A stretch of DNA of 64,000 nt from Candidatus Thiodiazotropha endoloripes (GCA_001709035.1 LVKA01000008.1:1054001-1118000); one strand, 5' to 3'. Shown: positions 35,454 to 45,138, counted from the first letter of the stretch. Numbers and translations: made by a program. Notes: a model not told the origin generated them from the sequence alone.

Positions 35454-36380
35454 TTATTCTGTCATATCATCAAAGGTTTTTCGTAACTTGCTCAGTGCTT
35501 CCTCTCTCTGCTCTGAAGTCAGGCGCTGTAAGTTCTGCAGTTTCCAGCGTACAGCTGGCAGGTCCTGTGCATGAGTATATTTCAGAAGGTCCCATTTTGG
35601 TTCTCCGCTCTTGAGAGACAGTAGAAAATGCTTGTGATGATCAGTCAATTGGTGCCTGAGGGTTTCTATCATTGTATGGCGGGAATATTCCAACTGATTT
35701 ACTGTAACAGTCTGTAGAGACATGCCTTGGAACTGTTGTTCAAAGACCGGTTGCAGAGGCTGCAGTCTTGGCGCAAGTAGTTCAGCGATTGGGCGGTTGC
35801 TGCTTATCAGGTAGACAACGAACAGCTCCATCAACTCAGAGGTTATGCCATCACTTTCAAGCAGTATCATCACGTCAAACAGATCGCGGGGATGTTGTCT
35901 GTCGAGAGCGGCCACCAGTTTGCCTGCGTACAGCTCTTCCAGCGACAAAACATGGGTTTCAACGTAACCAAACTGATCGGCTACCGAATCCTTGACTGGG
36001 ATTTCACTCGCATCAAGCACACTACCCCGGAGAACCGGGGAGACCTCAATCTTGATCGAGACACCGCCAGCAGTTATCTGTAACCGTTGAATGTAATTGC
36101 CTTCTCCTGGTATCGCAGTCACAGATGTATCTGCAAGCACACGTTCTACATCAGCGGCAATCCCTTTCACTCCATCTTCAATTGTAGAGAGCGCGGCCTC
36201 CCGGTTATCCAAAGGGAGATAAGTCAGATCGATATCCACAGACAGGCGCGGCAGGTCTCGAATAAACAGATTGATTGCAGTGCCACCCTTCAGGGCAAAA
36301 CGAGGTTCCCGTGCCACCAGCGGTAGAACACGCATAACAAGCTCCACCTGACGGTAATAGGGGTTACTCCGGTTTAGCAT
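35454..36380 (-). CDS. abiEii: AbiEii/AbiGii-type toxin, nucleotidyltransferase
   Basis: 308 residues. The nucleotidyltransferase signature is intact: 'FALKGGTAINLFIRDLPRLSVDIDLTYL', with GGT at 32-34 and the metal-binding Asp pair at D49/D51, plus 'LEELYAGKLVAALDRQHPRDLFDV'. AbiEii toxins transfer nucleotides to cellular RNA or protein targets and arrest growth; in phage defence they act by abortive infection. Its start overlaps the end of the antitoxin gene by 17 bp, the normal AbiE order (antitoxin first). Key residues appear complete, so the toxin is probably functional. Confidence 0.9.
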   Translation of the reverse strand: MLNRSNPYYRQVELVMRVLPLVAREPRFALKGGTAINLFIRDLPRLSVDIDLTYLPLDNREAALSTIEDGVKGIAADVERVLADTSVTAIPGEGNYIQRLQITAGGVSIKIEVSPVLRGSVLDASEIPVKDSVADQFGYVETHVLSLEELYAGKLVAALDRQHPRDLFDVMILLESDGITSELMELFVVYLISSNRPIAELLAPRLQPLQPVFEQQFQGMSLQTVTVNQLEYSRHTMIETLRHQLTDHHKHFLLSLKSGEPKWDLLKYTHAQDLPAVRWKLQNLQRLTSEQREEALSKLRKTFDDMTE

Positions 36381-37149
36381 GGAAGGTGTCAGGCACTGTT
36401 ATTTGGTAGTGCTTGTCCAATCTGCCGCCTCGCGTGACCAGGCGTTTGCCGCGCCCCAGATCGATGGCGTCTAGGTCTATACGTTTTGTCCACGGGTATG
36501 CATAGTGGTTGGCGAGAAAAAGGAACAACCGTTTCGCCTTATTGTGAACACAAGACTCCAGCAAAGCGTTTACCACGGCTGGTCGTGCTGTGGTCAGCCC
36601 TTCAAAGAGCTCTGCGGCAAACGAAAATGAGGCAGGCGTTTCATCCACTTCACTCAAAACTTCAAGGATCGCCCGCTCCGGTGCTGATACGCGTAGTGTC
36701 CAGTCGCGTACTTTTGTCGGCAGCATCACCCAGGCCTGTTCAGGGTCCTGGGTAAAGAGACAGCGGCGATGGAATGACAACGCTACATTGAGAGAGACTT
36801 GTTCGACCCAGGTTGGAGGCCGGTCTTTACCCCATACATGGACATTGGCATCGCCGCTGAGTGAAAGGTAGTGGGCTAAACCCTGGCGATTGAGGGCGGT
36901 GACTCCACCGATATGCAGCTGTAACTGCCCCAGCTTTTGTAGCCCAAGTACTACCCCTTCCCAGGTAACTGGTTCACCGGGTCGAGCGTAAACACGACTG
37001 CCAAGCGACTTGAGCCACCCGCTTTGTACATATTTACGAACCAGCTGGGGGGTGTAACCATTGGCGGACAGCCAAGAGCTGGGGATGGCCACCCCCTCAG
37101 GAAGCAACTGCTGCAATCGGTTTAATTTTTCGTCTTTTCGTATACCCAT
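36364..37149 (-). CDS. abiEi: AbiEi-type antitoxin / transcriptional repressor
   Basis: About 261 residues. The N-terminal winged helix (about 5-60) includes 'RLQQLLPEGVAIPSSWLSANGYTPQLVRKYVQSGWLKSLGSRVY'. The middle has 'LGLQKLGQLQLHIGGVTALNRQGLAHYL', as in the AbiEi antitoxin core, and the C-terminal 'VSAPERAILEVLSEV' region follows. AbiEi neutralises the toxin in a type IV (non-contact) manner and represses its own promoter through the winged helix. I start at ATG 37149. An upstream start (37197) would place the operator palindrome inside coding sequence. Confidence 0.88.
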   Translation of the reverse strand: MGIRKDEKLNRLQQLLPEGVAIPSSWLSANGYTPQLVRKYVQSGWLKSLGSRVYARPGEPVTWEGVVLGLQKLGQLQLHIGGVTALNRQGLAHYLSLSGDANVHVWGKDRPPTWVEQVSLNVALSFHRRCLFTQDPEQAWVMLPTKVRDWTLRVSAPERAILEVLSEVDETPASFSFAAELFEGLTTARPAVVNALLESCVHNKAKRLFLFLANHYAYPWTKRIDLDAIDLGRGKRLVTRGGRLDKHYQITVPDTFHAKPE

Positions 37150-37169
37150 GGTGTATTTATAGAGTAAAT

Positions 37170-37198
37170 ATTGAACCAATGATAGGTTTTGGTTCAAT
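37170..37198. promoter_or_regulatory. Inverted repeat upstream of abiEi, likely antitoxin operator
   Basis: ATTGAACCAA (37170-37179) and TTGGTTCAAT (37189-37198) are perfect 10-bp arms with a 9-bp spacer, starting 21 bp upstream of the abiEi start codon. AbiEi proteins repress their operon by binding inverted repeats at this position. Confidence 0.65.
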
Positions 37199-37340
37199 TA
37201 AACTAATAAAAATATACCTGTGGTTTATTTTCTTGGATTTTAACGAACGATGACAATATCAATTGCTGACTGTCCCGGTTTGGCGCGGGAATGCCAAATC
37301 AAGCTTGCCATTAAGAGGGTGAGATGTTTGTTTTTATTTT

Positions 37341-37417
<77 letters not shown>

Positions 37418-37490
37418 GAAAACGGCAGGATTCTAACAGATCGCATCACCGCCGGTATAGCTAGTGATGCTACCTATCTCTAATCCGGGT

Positions 37491-39338
37491 TTAATCGTTG
37501 TCGAGGAAGCTGCGGAGTCTGTCGGAGCGGGAAGGGTGACGCAGTTTGCGCAACGCCTTGGCTTCGATCTGACGGATACGCTCACGGGTGACGTCGAACT
37601 GTTTGCCCACTTCTTCCAGAGTGTGGTCGGTGTTCATGTCGATGCCGAAGCGCATGCGCAATACTTTCGCTTCACGGCTGGTGAGGCCGGCGAGCATGTT
37701 TTGGGTGGCTTCGCCCAATCCCTCGGCGGTGGCCGATTCGATGGGGGATACCACACCGGAATCTTCGATGAAGTCGCCAAGATGGGAGTCTTCGTCGTCG
37801 CCGATGGGGGTCTCCATGGAGATCGGCTCTTTGGCGATCTTCAGTACCTTGCGGATCTTGTCTTCCGGCATCTCCATGCGTTCCGCCAGCTCTTCCGGAG
37901 TGGCTTCCCGGCCCATCTCCTGGATCATCTGGCGCGAAATTCGGTTCAGCTTGTTGATCGTCTCGATCATGTGTACCGGGATACGGATGGTGCGGGCCTG
38001 GTCCGCGATGGAGCGGGTGATGGCCTGACGGATCCACCAGGTGGCGTAGGTCGAGAATTTGTAGCCGCGACGATATTCGAACTTGTCCACCGCCTTCATC
38101 AGGCCGATGTTGCCTTCCTGGATCAGGTCGAGGAACTGCAGACCCCGGTTGGTGTACTTTTTGGCGATCGAGATCACCAGTCGAAGGTTGGCTTCGACCA
38201 TCTCTTTTTTGGCGCGGCGTGCCTTCGCTTCGCCGATCGACATCTTGCGATTGGTCTCTTTGACCTCGCCGATGCTCAGCTGGCAGTCGGCTTCGATGGT
38301 AACCAGGCGTTTCTGGGTGCGCAGAATCTCTTCTTTGTGCTCTTGCAGGGCTTCCGCGTAGGATTTGCCACTGTTCAGCTGATCTTCGATCCACGCCAGG
38401 TTGGTCTCATTGTCCGGGAAGGATGCAATGAACTCTTTCCGCGGCATGCGCGCCTTGTCCACACAGAGATGCATGATGATGCGCTCCTGATTACGGATGC
38501 GCTCGATGATGTCTCTCAGGGTGGCGACCAGCAGATTGAAGGTGGCGGGCACCAGTTTGAATTCGAGGAATGACTCGGAGACTGAATCCACCGCTTTCTG
38601 GGTTTTGGCGTTGGCCCGGCCGCTCTTTTTCAGGCAGGTGCAGAGGGCGTTGTAGCGCTTGCGCAGCTCTTTGGCCTTGGCGGCGACTTCTTCCGGATCC
38701 GGACCGGTATTCTCCGGTTCGTCATCATCAGAGTCGTCGTCATTGTTGTTTGCATTGTTGTCCCCGTTAGCGTTCTCTTTCAGGGCCTGGGGCTGAACCG
38801 GGGTAGGGATCTCATCCGGTTCGTTGGGATCGATGAAACCGCTGGTGATATCCGCCAGACGGGCTTCACCCTCTTCAACCTTCTCCAACTGGGTGCAGAG
38901 CAGGTTAACAGTGGGTGGGAAGGTGGCCAGGGCGGCAGAGACCTGGTTTAGGCCCTCTTCAATACGTTTGGCGATACGCAGCTCACCTTCGCGGGTAAGC
39001 AGTTCCACAGTACCCATCTCACGCATGTACATGCGTACCGGGTCGGTGGTGCGGCCAAATTCGCTGTCGACGCTGGCCAGGGCGGCAGCGGCGGCTTCTG
39101 CGGCATCTTCGTCGGTGGTGACGGCCGAGTCGCTCAGGGTGTTGTCTTCAAGGTCAGGAGCGGACTCATGGACAGTAATGCCCATGTCATTGATCATCCT
39201 GATGATATCCTCGATCTGTTCAGGCTCAACGATGCCTTCAGGAAGGTGATCATTAACTTCCGCGTAGGTAAGGAAGCCCTGTTCCTTGCCTTTTGCAATC
39301 AGTTGTTTCAATTGAGATTGCTGCTGTTCCTGGTTCAT
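37491..39338 (-). CDS. rpoD: RNA polymerase primary sigma factor RpoD (sigma-70)
   Basis: 615 residues, normal for a gammaproteobacterial housekeeping sigma. In order: region 1.1 (about 1-80), region 1.2 with '[21 protein letters not shown]', a non-conserved insert containing a run of Asn/Asp ('[14 protein letters not shown]') near 190-215, regions 2.1-2.4 ('[59 protein letters not shown]'), region 3 and region 4.2 ('[32 protein letters not shown]'). It is the last gene of the leftward rpsU-yqeY-dnaG-rpoD cluster. Long open frames on the opposite strand are only codon-bias shadows. Confidence 0.98.
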   Translation of the reverse strand: MNQEQQQSQLKQLIAKGKEQGFLTYAEVNDHLPEGIVEPEQIEDIIRMINDMGITVHESAPDLEDNTLSDSAVTTDEDAAEAAAAALASVDSEFGRTTDPVRMYMREMGTVELLTREGELRIAKRIEEGLNQVSAALATFPPTVNLLCTQLEKVEEGEARLADITSGFIDPNEPDEIPTPVQPQALKENANGDNNANNNDDDSDDDEPENTGPDPEEVAAKAKELRKRYNALCTCLKKSGRANAKTQKAVDSVSESFLEFKLVPATFNLLVATLRDIIERIRNQERIIMHLCVDKARMPRKEFIASFPDNETNLAWIEDQLNSGKSYAEALQEHKEEILRTQKRLVTIEADCQLSIGEVKETNRKMSIGEAKARRAKKEMVEANLRLVISIAKKYTNRGLQFLDLIQEGNIGLMKAVDKFEYRRGYKFSTYATWWIRQAITRSIADQARTIRIPVHMIETINKLNRISRQMIQEMGREATPEELAERMEMPEDKIRKVLKIAKEPISMETPIGDDEDSHLGDFIEDSGVVSPIESATAEGLGEATQNMLAGLTSREAKVLRMRFGIDMNTDHTLEEVGKQFDVTRERIRQIEAKALRKLRHPSRSDRLRSFLDND

Positions 39339-39441
39339 CTTCTACCTTGTTGTGAGACGAGGTTGGTTATGTCGAGACTGAACTCGCCATATTAGCACAT
39401 TTTTATATTGTTGCACTAGTTACTCGGTGGGGCGCTCTGGG

Positions 39442-41196
39442 TTACGATTTGCTTTCATCCTGTTGTATCTTTCCCGGGTAACGCTGTTTTATCTCTTCAA
39501 GCTGCTGTTCAGACAATTCACTTGGAGGAATATTCCCCAATTGAGGGCGTTTCTGCTTATGAAACTGCGCATTCAATCTGTGAAGTGCATCACGAAACTC
39601 TGTGGCCTGATCCATCCCAGGCAGGTCAAATTGGTAGTTCGCCTGAGCCAGTTTGTTGAGATGGGCAAAGTAGTCTGTGTCCCGCCAGCGCTCGATCAGA
39701 GCTGCTTTACTAAGCGTAGGTTGAGTTCTAATAATTTCAAGTAGTTGCTTGAGAATAGTGATGCCTGGATTATCCCATCCCTGCCAGTCAGCGGAGACCT
39801 CATCGGCCACTTCATAGAGATGGGGATGATCGAGCAAAAGTGCAATAGCGGTGCGGATCGGGGTGGGTGCCTGAGACTTGTTCGGCGTCGGTTTTGCCGG
39901 TTTCCGTCGGGGTGTGGTTGGTAGGTCGTCCAGGTGTCCCGCTTTCAGGCCGACCAGCTCTTCCAGGCGCTCAAACATCATCTGCCGGAATACCCCTTTG
40001 GGCAGTTTCTCCAAGTGGGGTTTGGCCAGTTGGGCCAGTTTGGCGCGGCCGTCGATACTCTCCATGTGCACCTGGGATGAGAGGTGTTGCAGCAGGAACT
40101 CGGAGAGGGGTGTGGCCGTTTCGATGCGCCGCTGAAAGGCCTCGCTGCCCTCTTTACGTACCTGGGTATCCGGGTCTTCACCCTGGGGCAGAAAAAGAAA
40201 CCGGACTTCCCGGCCATCCCGCATCAGTGGCAGGCTGGTGTTGAGCGCCTTCCAGGCCGCATCCCGGCCGGCCCGGTCCCCGTCAAAGCAGAAGATCACT
40301 TCCGGGCAGTTGCGGAAGATCAGCTCCAGATGTTCGTGGGTGGTGGCGGTTCCCAGGGTTGCCACGGCGTTCTGGATGTTGTGTTGCGCCAGCGCCACCA
40401 CATCCATATAGCCTTCGACCACCAGCAGGTTGCTGATCTCCCGATTGGCCTGGCGGGCTTCGTAGAGGCCGTAGAGTTCCCGGCCTTTGTGAAACAGGGG
40501 GGTTTCCGGGGAGTTCAGGTACTTGGGCTTGTCGTCTCCCAGCACCCGGCCGCCAAAACCGATGGTTCTGCCGCGGGGATCCCGGATCGGAAAGATGATC
40601 CGGTCTCTGAAACGGTCGTACTGTTTGCCGTTGCTTTCGCTCAGCAGGCCGCACTTGTTGAGCTTCTCCAGGTTCGATTTGTCGCCACCTAATGTGCTGG
40701 TCAGGTTGTCCCAGCCGGGTGGGGCAAAACCGATCCCGTAGCTGGCGGCGATCTGGCCGCTCATGCCTCTCGATTTCAGGTAATCCACCGCTGTGGGGCT
40801 GTCGGTATGGTGTTTGAGCTGATGCTGATAGAAGCGGGCGGTCTTCTCCATCAGCTCATAGAGGGGTCTTAAGTCGGGGCCCTGTTCTTGTCCCCCCTCT
40901 CTGGGGACCTCAAGGCCCGCCGACTGGGCCAGCTCTTCGACCGCTTCGACAAAGCCCAGGTTGTCGTACTCCATGAGAAAGCCGATCGCCGAGCCGTGGG
41001 CGCCGCAACCGAAGCAGTGGTAGAACTGTTTACTGGGGCTGACGGTGAAGGAGGGGGTTTTTTCGTCGTGAAAAGGGCAGCAGGCCTGGAACTCCTTGCC
41101 GGCCTTCTTCAGCGGCACACGTCGGTTGATGACATCGACGATGTCAACCCGATTGAGCAGCTGATCGATAAAGTGTGTGGGGATCTTGCCTGCCAT
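39442..41196 (-). CDS. dnaG: DNA primase
   Basis: 584 residues. The N-terminal zinc-binding domain has CxxH...CxxC ('CCPFHDEKTPSFTVSPSKQFYHCFGCGAHG'). The catalytic TOPRIM domain holds 'LLVVEGYMDVVALAQ' and 'IFCFDGDRAGRDAAWKAL', and the C-terminal DnaB-binding region follows. The enzyme makes RNA primers at the replication fork. It lies in the macromolecular synthesis cluster between yqeY and rpoD. Confidence 0.97.
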   Translation of the reverse strand: MAGKIPTHFIDQLLNRVDIVDVINRRVPLKKAGKEFQACCPFHDEKTPSFTVSPSKQFYHCFGCGAHGSAIGFLMEYDNLGFVEAVEELAQSAGLEVPREGGQEQGPDLRPLYELMEKTARFYQHQLKHHTDSPTAVDYLKSRGMSGQIAASYGIGFAPPGWDNLTSTLGGDKSNLEKLNKCGLLSESNGKQYDRFRDRIIFPIRDPRGRTIGFGGRVLGDDKPKYLNSPETPLFHKGRELYGLYEARQANREISNLLVVEGYMDVVALAQHNIQNAVATLGTATTHEHLELIFRNCPEVIFCFDGDRAGRDAAWKALNTSLPLMRDGREVRFLFLPQGEDPDTQVRKEGSEAFQRRIETATPLSEFLLQHLSSQVHMESIDGRAKLAQLAKPHLEKLPKGVFRQMMFERLEELVGLKAGHLDDLPTTPRRKPAKPTPNKSQAPTPIRTAIALLLDHPHLYEVADEVSADWQGWDNPGITILKQLLEIIRTQPTLSKAALIERWRDTDYFAHLNKLAQANYQFDLPGMDQATEFRDALHRLNAQFHKQKRPQLGNIPPSELSEQQLEEIKQRYPGKIQQDESKS

Positions 41197-41274
41197 AGTT
41201 GTCAGTCGACCATTCCAGTGGAGGCCCTGACAGCAAGGATAACCGAAACTTGAGAGAACTGCCTCAGCGGGGTG

Positions 41275-41718
41275 TTATCCGGCCAGCTTTTGTTTGACCA
41301 GGCCGCTGACCTTGCCTATGTCTGCCCGCCCCTGCATCTGAGGTTTGAGCTTGCCCATTACCTTGCCCATATCCTGCATACCGGCCGCACCGACTTCCTG
41401 AATGGCGCTTTCGATCATGCTGGCGACTTCCTCGTCACTCAGGCCGGCAGGGAGATAGTCTTCAATGATGGCGATTTCGCTTTTTTCCTGGTCTGCCAGC
41501 TCCTGGCGACCGGCGGATTCATACTGTTCCACCGAATCCCGGCGCTGTTTGATCATCTTATCCAGGATGGCCAGAACCTGACTGTCGTCAAGTTCTGCCC
41601 GTTCGTCGACCTCACGTTGTTTGATTGCCGCAGTGATCAGCCTCAAGGTGCCTAAACGGTCCTTGTCCTTGGCTTTCATAGCCGTCTTGACATCATCTTG
41701 GATGCGCTGTTTCAACAT
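41275..41718 (-). CDS. yqeY: GatB/YqeY domain protein
   Basis: 147 residues. 'LKQRIQDDVKTAMKAKDKDRLGTLRLITAAIKQREVDER' opens the YqeY helical domain. 'QRRDSVEQYESAGRQELADQEKSEIAIIEDYLPAGLSDEEV' and 'GKVMGKLKPQMQGRADIGKVSGLVKQKL' complete the family pattern. YqeY resembles the tRNA-binding tail of GatB but its own role is not settled. It sits between rpsU and dnaG, as in many gammaproteobacteria. Confidence 0.95.
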   Translation of the reverse strand: MLKQRIQDDVKTAMKAKDKDRLGTLRLITAAIKQREVDERAELDDSQVLAILDKMIKQRRDSVEQYESAGRQELADQEKSEIAIIEDYLPAGLSDEEVASMIESAIQEVGAAGMQDMGKVMGKLKPQMQGRADIGKVSGLVKQKLAG

Positions 41719-41752
41719 GGAGGAGTCCGTGAGGGTCTGACTGGATCAGCGA

Positions 41753-41968
41753 TCAGTACTGACGCTCGAACCGACGGCTCTCGCGAGAGACCTTTTTCAG
41801 GTTGCGCTTTACAGCGGCAGCGGCTTTGCGCTTGCGTTCCCAGGTAGGCTTTTCATAGAACTCACGGCGACGGACTTCGGCAAGAATACCGGCCTTTTCG
41901 CAGGAGCGCTTGAAACGGCGCATGGCAACTTCAAATGGTTCGTTCTCTTTAACGTGTACGTTTGGCAT
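41753..41968 (-). CDS. rpsU: 30S ribosomal protein S21
   Basis: 71 residues, standard length: '[53 protein letters not shown]'. S21 binds the small subunit near the anti-Shine-Dalgarno region and helps initiation. First gene of the leftward cluster; tsaD diverges from it across a 119-bp spacer that must hold both promoters. Confidence 0.98.
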   Translation of the reverse strand: MPNVHVKENEPFEVAMRRFKRSCEKAGILAEVRRREFYEKPTWERKRKAAAAVKRNLKKVSRESRRFERQY

Positions 41969-42087
41969 CTATGCTGTATCCTCGCTACTTTTAGCTTCGC
42001 CGACAATCGAAAGGCGGGAATTCTACTCATTGCCACCCCAGTTTGCAAAGGTGTGGCGTAAATAAATCGGTTTAAATCCACATCACT

Positions 42088-43131
42088 ATGCGAATTTTAG
42101 GTATTGAGACCTCCTGTGACGAGACCGGGGTTGCGATATATGACCATGATCAGGGGTTACTGGCGGAAGCTCTGCACAGTCAGATTGCTATTCATCAAGA
42201 GTATGGTGGGGTGGTGCCGGAGCTGGCTTCCAGGGACCATGTGCGGAAGCTGTTACCGCTGATCCGTCAGCTGTTCGCGGATGCAAATATTGGCCCGGAG
42301 AGTCTCGGCGGGGTGGCCTATACCACCGGGCCCGGTCTGGTCGGGGCGCTGATGGTCGGTGCTTCGGTGGGGCGAAGTCTGGCCTGGTCATGGGGGGTTC
42401 CGGCGATTGGTGTGCACCATATGGAGGGGCATCTGCTGGCGCCGATGCTGGAAGCTGAGCCTCCCGAGTTTCCGTTCATCGCCATGCTGGTTTCCGGAGG
42501 ACACACCCAGCTGGTGGAGGTTCAGGGCGTCGGTCACTACCGGCTGATGGGGGATTCCCTGGATGATGCGGCCGGTGAGGCCTTCGATAAAACCGCTAAA
42601 CTGCTGGATCTGCCCTATCCGGGTGGACCGGAGCTCTCCAAACTGGCGACCCGGGGGAATCCTGAGCGCTACCGGTTTCCCCGCCCGATGACCGACCGTC
42701 CCGGCCTCGATTTCAGTTTCAGCGGCTTGAAGACGTTTGCCCTGAACACCCTGCAGGATGCCGCCAAAGCGGAGGGTGAGCCGATTCCACCGCAGACCCG
42801 GGCCGATATCGCCCGCGCCTTCGAAGAGGCGGTGGTGGACACTTTGATGATCAAGTGTCGGCGTGCGGTCCGCGAGACCGGCATCAAGCGCCTGATCATG
42901 GCGGGTGGTGTCAGCGCCAATCAACGCTTACGGGAACGGATTGGTGAGATGATGGCCAAGGAGGGTGGGGCGGCCTACTATCCTCGGTTGAAGTTCTGCA
43001 CCGACAATGGGGCGATGATCGCCTATGCCGGGTGCCAGCGGCTGATGGCCGGTGAGCACGACGGATTGAGCTTTTCTGTTACGCCTCGTTGGCCGATGGA
43101 GGAGCTTAATGGGTTGTCGCAGGCCGGATAG
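42088..43131 (+). CDS. tsaD: tRNA threonylcarbamoyltransferase TsaD
   Basis: 347 residues. '[19 protein letters not shown]' and the metal-binding His pair in '[15 protein letters not shown]' mark the ASKHA-fold Kae1/TsaD family, with '[11 protein letters not shown]' and '[11 protein letters not shown]' for nucleotide binding. With TsaB, TsaC and TsaE it makes N6-threonylcarbamoyladenosine at position 37 of ANN-decoding tRNAs. It diverges from rpsU, the usual arrangement. Its last ~110 bp are duplicated at 43751-43860. Confidence 0.98.
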   Translation: MRILGIETSCDETGVAIYDHDQGLLAEALHSQIAIHQEYGGVVPELASRDHVRKLLPLIRQLFADANIGPESLGGVAYTTGPGLVGALMVGASVGRSLAWSWGVPAIGVHHMEGHLLAPMLEAEPPEFPFIAMLVSGGHTQLVEVQGVGHYRLMGDSLDDAAGEAFDKTAKLLDLPYPGGPELSKLATRGNPERYRFPRPMTDRPGLDFSFSGLKTFALNTLQDAAKAEGEPIPPQTRADIARAFEEAVVDTLMIKCRRAVRETGIKRLIMAGGVSANQRLRERIGEMMAKEGGAAYYPRLKFCTDNGAMIAYAGCQRLMAGEHDGLSFSVTPRWPMEELNGLSQAG

Positions 43132-43203
43132 CCGCAAGGCGGAACATGGCGTGTGTGATCAAGGTTCTCCCGTTATTTCTCAATCGATTCAGAAGTGACC
43201 TTT

Positions 43204-43246
43204 AAAGCCCCTCTCCCTTGATGGGAGAGGGGTTGGGGAGAGGGTG
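43204..43246. repeat. REP-like palindrome, copy 2
   Basis: Same CCCCTCTCCC-N-GGGAGAGGGG unit as at 34942-34984, here with TTGAT in the loop. It lies in the tsaD-epmB spacer. Confidence 0.65.
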
Positions 43247-43277
43247 AAGCTCAGGTGATTGATGGAGCTGTCGGGTA

Positions 43278-43323
43278 CTCCCCCTCTCCCCCGGCCCCTC
43301 TCCCGCGAGGGGAGAGGGGAGCT
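43278..43323. repeat. REP-like palindrome, inverted partner of copy 2
   Basis: CCCCCTCTCCCCCGG with GCCCCTCTCCCGCGAGGGGAG, the inverted partner in the same order as at 35076-35122. In the duplicated unit B this palindrome is replaced by a poly-C run. Confidence 0.6.
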
Positions 43324-43405
43324 ACTCTCCCTCCTGATTAGTAGTCTGATGATTTGTGCGTTTTTACTCAAATCTTTATTAGAATAAGTCAGCGGTGAAT
43401 TGGGA

Positions 43406-43750
43406 TTAAACCGGGGTTTTTGAAGCCTCCCCGGCAATCTCCCGGACCATCCTGGGCACCAGGTAGCCCGGCAGTTGTTGCAGCAACTGCCGTTGAAGTA
43501 GCTCGATCCGATCCGGCTCAACCTCGAAGTGACCCGCCCCGGAGACCCGGTCGAGCAGATGCAGGTAGTAGGGCAGGACACCGATCTCAAACAGTCCTTC
43601 ACTGAGCCTGACCAGGGTCTCTGCGTCGTCATTCACCCCCTTCAGCAGCAGCGACTGGTTGAGCAGAGTGATCCCGGCGGCACGCTTTTTTCACACGCCT
43701 CTGCCAGCGCTGGTGAAAGCTCATTGGGGTGGTTGGTATGCAGCACCATG
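43406..43750 (-). pseudogene. Truncated, frameshifted 3' copy of epmB
   Basis: This matches the last ~345 bp of epmB (44098-44443) and keeps its stop codon and final residues ('[13 protein letters not shown]'), but has no 5' part. Relative to epmB it lacks one A before the T6 run near 43686, so the frame shifts. Within the readable part it differs by clustered substitutions (e.g. 'IELLQRQLLQQLPG' for '[14 protein letters not shown]'). It cannot make an enzyme because the radical-SAM Cys motif is missing. Confidence 0.85.
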
Positions 43751-43860
43751 CCTATGCCGGGTGCCAGCGGCTGATGGCCGGTGAGCATGATGGATTGAGC
43801 TTCTCGGTGACGCCTCGTTGGCCGATGGAGGAGCTTAACGGGTTGTCGCAGGTCGGATAG
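43751..43860 (+). pseudogene. Truncated 3' copy of tsaD
   Basis: These 110 bp match tsaD bases 43022-43131, including the stop codon, with a few substitutions (for instance TTCTCGGTGACG for TTTTCTGTTACG, which keeps the amino acids). It has no start or catalytic region and is the left end of duplication unit B. Confidence 0.85.
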
Positions 43861-43935
43861 CTGCAAGGTTGAACTAGGTGATTGGAGTCACGGTTATCCT
43901 GTTATTTCTCAATCGATTCAGAAGTGACCTTAAAA

Positions 43936-43978
43936 GCCCCTCTCCCTTGATGGGAGAGGGGTTGGGGAGAGGGTGAAG
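43936..43978. repeat. REP-like palindrome, copy 3
   Basis: Same sequence as copy 2 (43204-43246), carried by duplication unit B. Confidence 0.65.
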
Positions 43979-44009
43979 CTCAGGTGATTGATGGAGCTGT
44001 CGGGTACTT

Positions 44010-44030
44010 CCCCCCCCCCCCCCCCCCCCC
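44010..44030. repeat. Homopolymer run of 21 C
   Basis: Bases 44010-44030 are all C. In unit A the same place holds a GC-rich palindrome plus flanking bases. The run lies in the spacer after epmB. Long poly-C tracts are rare in bacterial genomes outside phase-variable loci and may also come from faulty assembly over a hairpin. Confidence 0.9.
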
Positions 44031-44097
44031 GGTAGTCTGATGATTTGTGCGTTCTTTTCTCAAATCTTTATCAGAATAAGTCAGCAGTGAATTGGGA

Positions 44098-45138
44098 TTA
44101 AACCGGGGTTTTTGAAGCCTCCCCGGCTATCTCCCGGACCATCCTGGGCACCAGGTAGCCTGGCAGCTGGTGCAACAGCTGCGCCTTAAGGGGTTCGATC
44201 CGATCAGGCTCGACCTCGAAGTGACCCGCCCCGGAGACCCGGTCGAGCAGATGCAGGTAGTAGGGCAGGACACCGATCTCAAACAGTCCTTCACTGAGCC
44301 TGATCAGGGTCTCTGCGTCGTCATTCACCCCCTTCAGCAGCACCGACTGGTTGAGCAGGGTGATCCCGGCGGCACGCATTTTTTCACACGCCTCTGCCAG
44401 CGCTGGTGAAAGCTCATTGGGGTGGTTGGCATGCAGCACCATGACGCTCTGCAGTCGGTTGCTGCTCAGCAACTCGAGCAGCCCCGGGGTAATGCGTTGC
44501 GGCAGCACGACCGGCAGGCGACTGTGCAGTCGCAAACGCTTGAGTTGTGGTAATGCTTGCAGTTCTGCCAGCATCTTTTCCAACCGCTGGTCATGGATCA
44601 TCAGTGGATCGCCACCACTGAGAATCACCTCCCGGATCGAAGCTTGACGGCGGATGGTGTCGAGGATGCTCTGCCACTGCCCCGGGGTCGCGGTGCCATT
44701 CTGATAGGGATAGTGGCGCCGGAAACAGTAGCGACAGTGCACCCCACAGGCGCCGGTGGTGAGGATCAGTACCCGGCCCTGGTATTTGTGTAACAGCCCT
44801 GGTTGCTGCTTCGCCTGCAGGTCACCGACTGGATCGTCGATGAACCCAGGCGCGTCGACCATCTCGTCACGACAGGGCAGTATCTGGCGCAGTAGCGGAT
44901 CGAGCGGATCCCCTTTGGTCATCAGATCGGCGTAGTGTCGCGGCACCTTGAGGCTGAATTGATGCTGTGCGAGTTGGCGGTCGGCCAGGTTCTCCGGCTT
45001 GAGCTGCAGATAGCTGAGCAGGCTCTGCGGATCATTGAATGCCTCCGCCAGGGCCGTTTGCCAGGCGGGTAACTGCACACCGGCGCCCGTCTCAGGTATG
45101 ATGTGCGCCGCAATTAAAATGTTTCGTGAGGATGACAT
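44098..45138 (-). CDS. epmB: EF-P beta-lysylation protein EpmB (lysine 2,3-aminomutase family)
   Basis: 346 residues. The radical-SAM motif is '[15 protein letters not shown]' (CxxxCxxC), with '[22 protein letters not shown]' and '[19 protein letters not shown]' as in KamA/EpmB. It converts (S)-alpha-lysine to (R)-beta-lysine for attachment to EF-P. The start at 45138 overlaps the efp start by two bases; GTG codons further in (such as the one before 'QLPAWQ') may be the true start, leaving room for divergent promoters. Divergent from efp. Its 3' end is duplicated at 43406-43750. Confidence 0.95.
   Translation of the reverse strand: MSSSRNILIAAHIIPETGAGVQLPAWQTALAEAFNDPQSLLSYLQLKPENLADRQLAQHQFSLKVPRHYADLMTKGDPLDPLLRQILPCRDEMVDAPGFIDDPVGDLQAKQQPGLLHKYQGRVLILTTGACGVHCRYCFRRHYPYQNGTATPGQWQSILDTIRRQASIREVILSGGDPLMIHDQRLEKMLAELQALPQLKRLRLHSRLPVVLPQRITPGLLELLSSNRLQSVMVLHANHPNELSPALAEACEKMRAAGITLLNQSVLLKGVNDDAETLIRLSEGLFEIGVLPYYLHLLDRVSGAGHFEVEPDRIEPLKAQLLHQLPGYLVPRMVREIAGEASKTPV
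45074..45102 (+). promoter_or_regulatory. Putative sigma-70 promoter of efp
   Basis: TGCACA (45074-45079) and TATGAT (45097-45102) are separated by 17 bp, 35 bp before the efp ATG. It lies inside the longest reading of epmB, supporting a later epmB start. Confidence 0.42.

Larger units (their letters stand above)
43022..43750. repeat. Tandem duplication, unit A (tsaD 3' end, spacer, epmB 3' end)
   Basis: This 729-bp unit runs from the tsaD 3' end through a REP-bearing spacer into the epmB 3' end. It is repeated head to tail as unit B (43751-44443). The break after ACCATG at 43750 joins epmB sequence to tsaD sequence with at most one base of shared homology. The units are not identical: several small clusters of differences occur in epmB sequence (near 43474-43505), and unit B has lost the second palindrome. 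Confidence 0.85.
43751..44443. repeat. Tandem duplication, unit B
   Basis: Second copy of the segment starting inside tsaD and ending inside epmB; its right part is the 3' portion of the intact epmB gene. It is 36 bp shorter than unit A because the second palindrome of the spacer is replaced by 21 C residues. Confidence 0.8.

Noticed and set aside
37464-38573. 369-codon open frame on the plus strand opposite rpoD
   Set aside because: It lies wholly antisense to a confirmed rpoD, has no ribosome site and reads as a low-complexity mirror of rpoD codon usage.
39867-40692. Open frames opposite dnaG on the plus strand
   Set aside because: Fully antisense to dnaG, lacking starts with ribosome sites or known domains.
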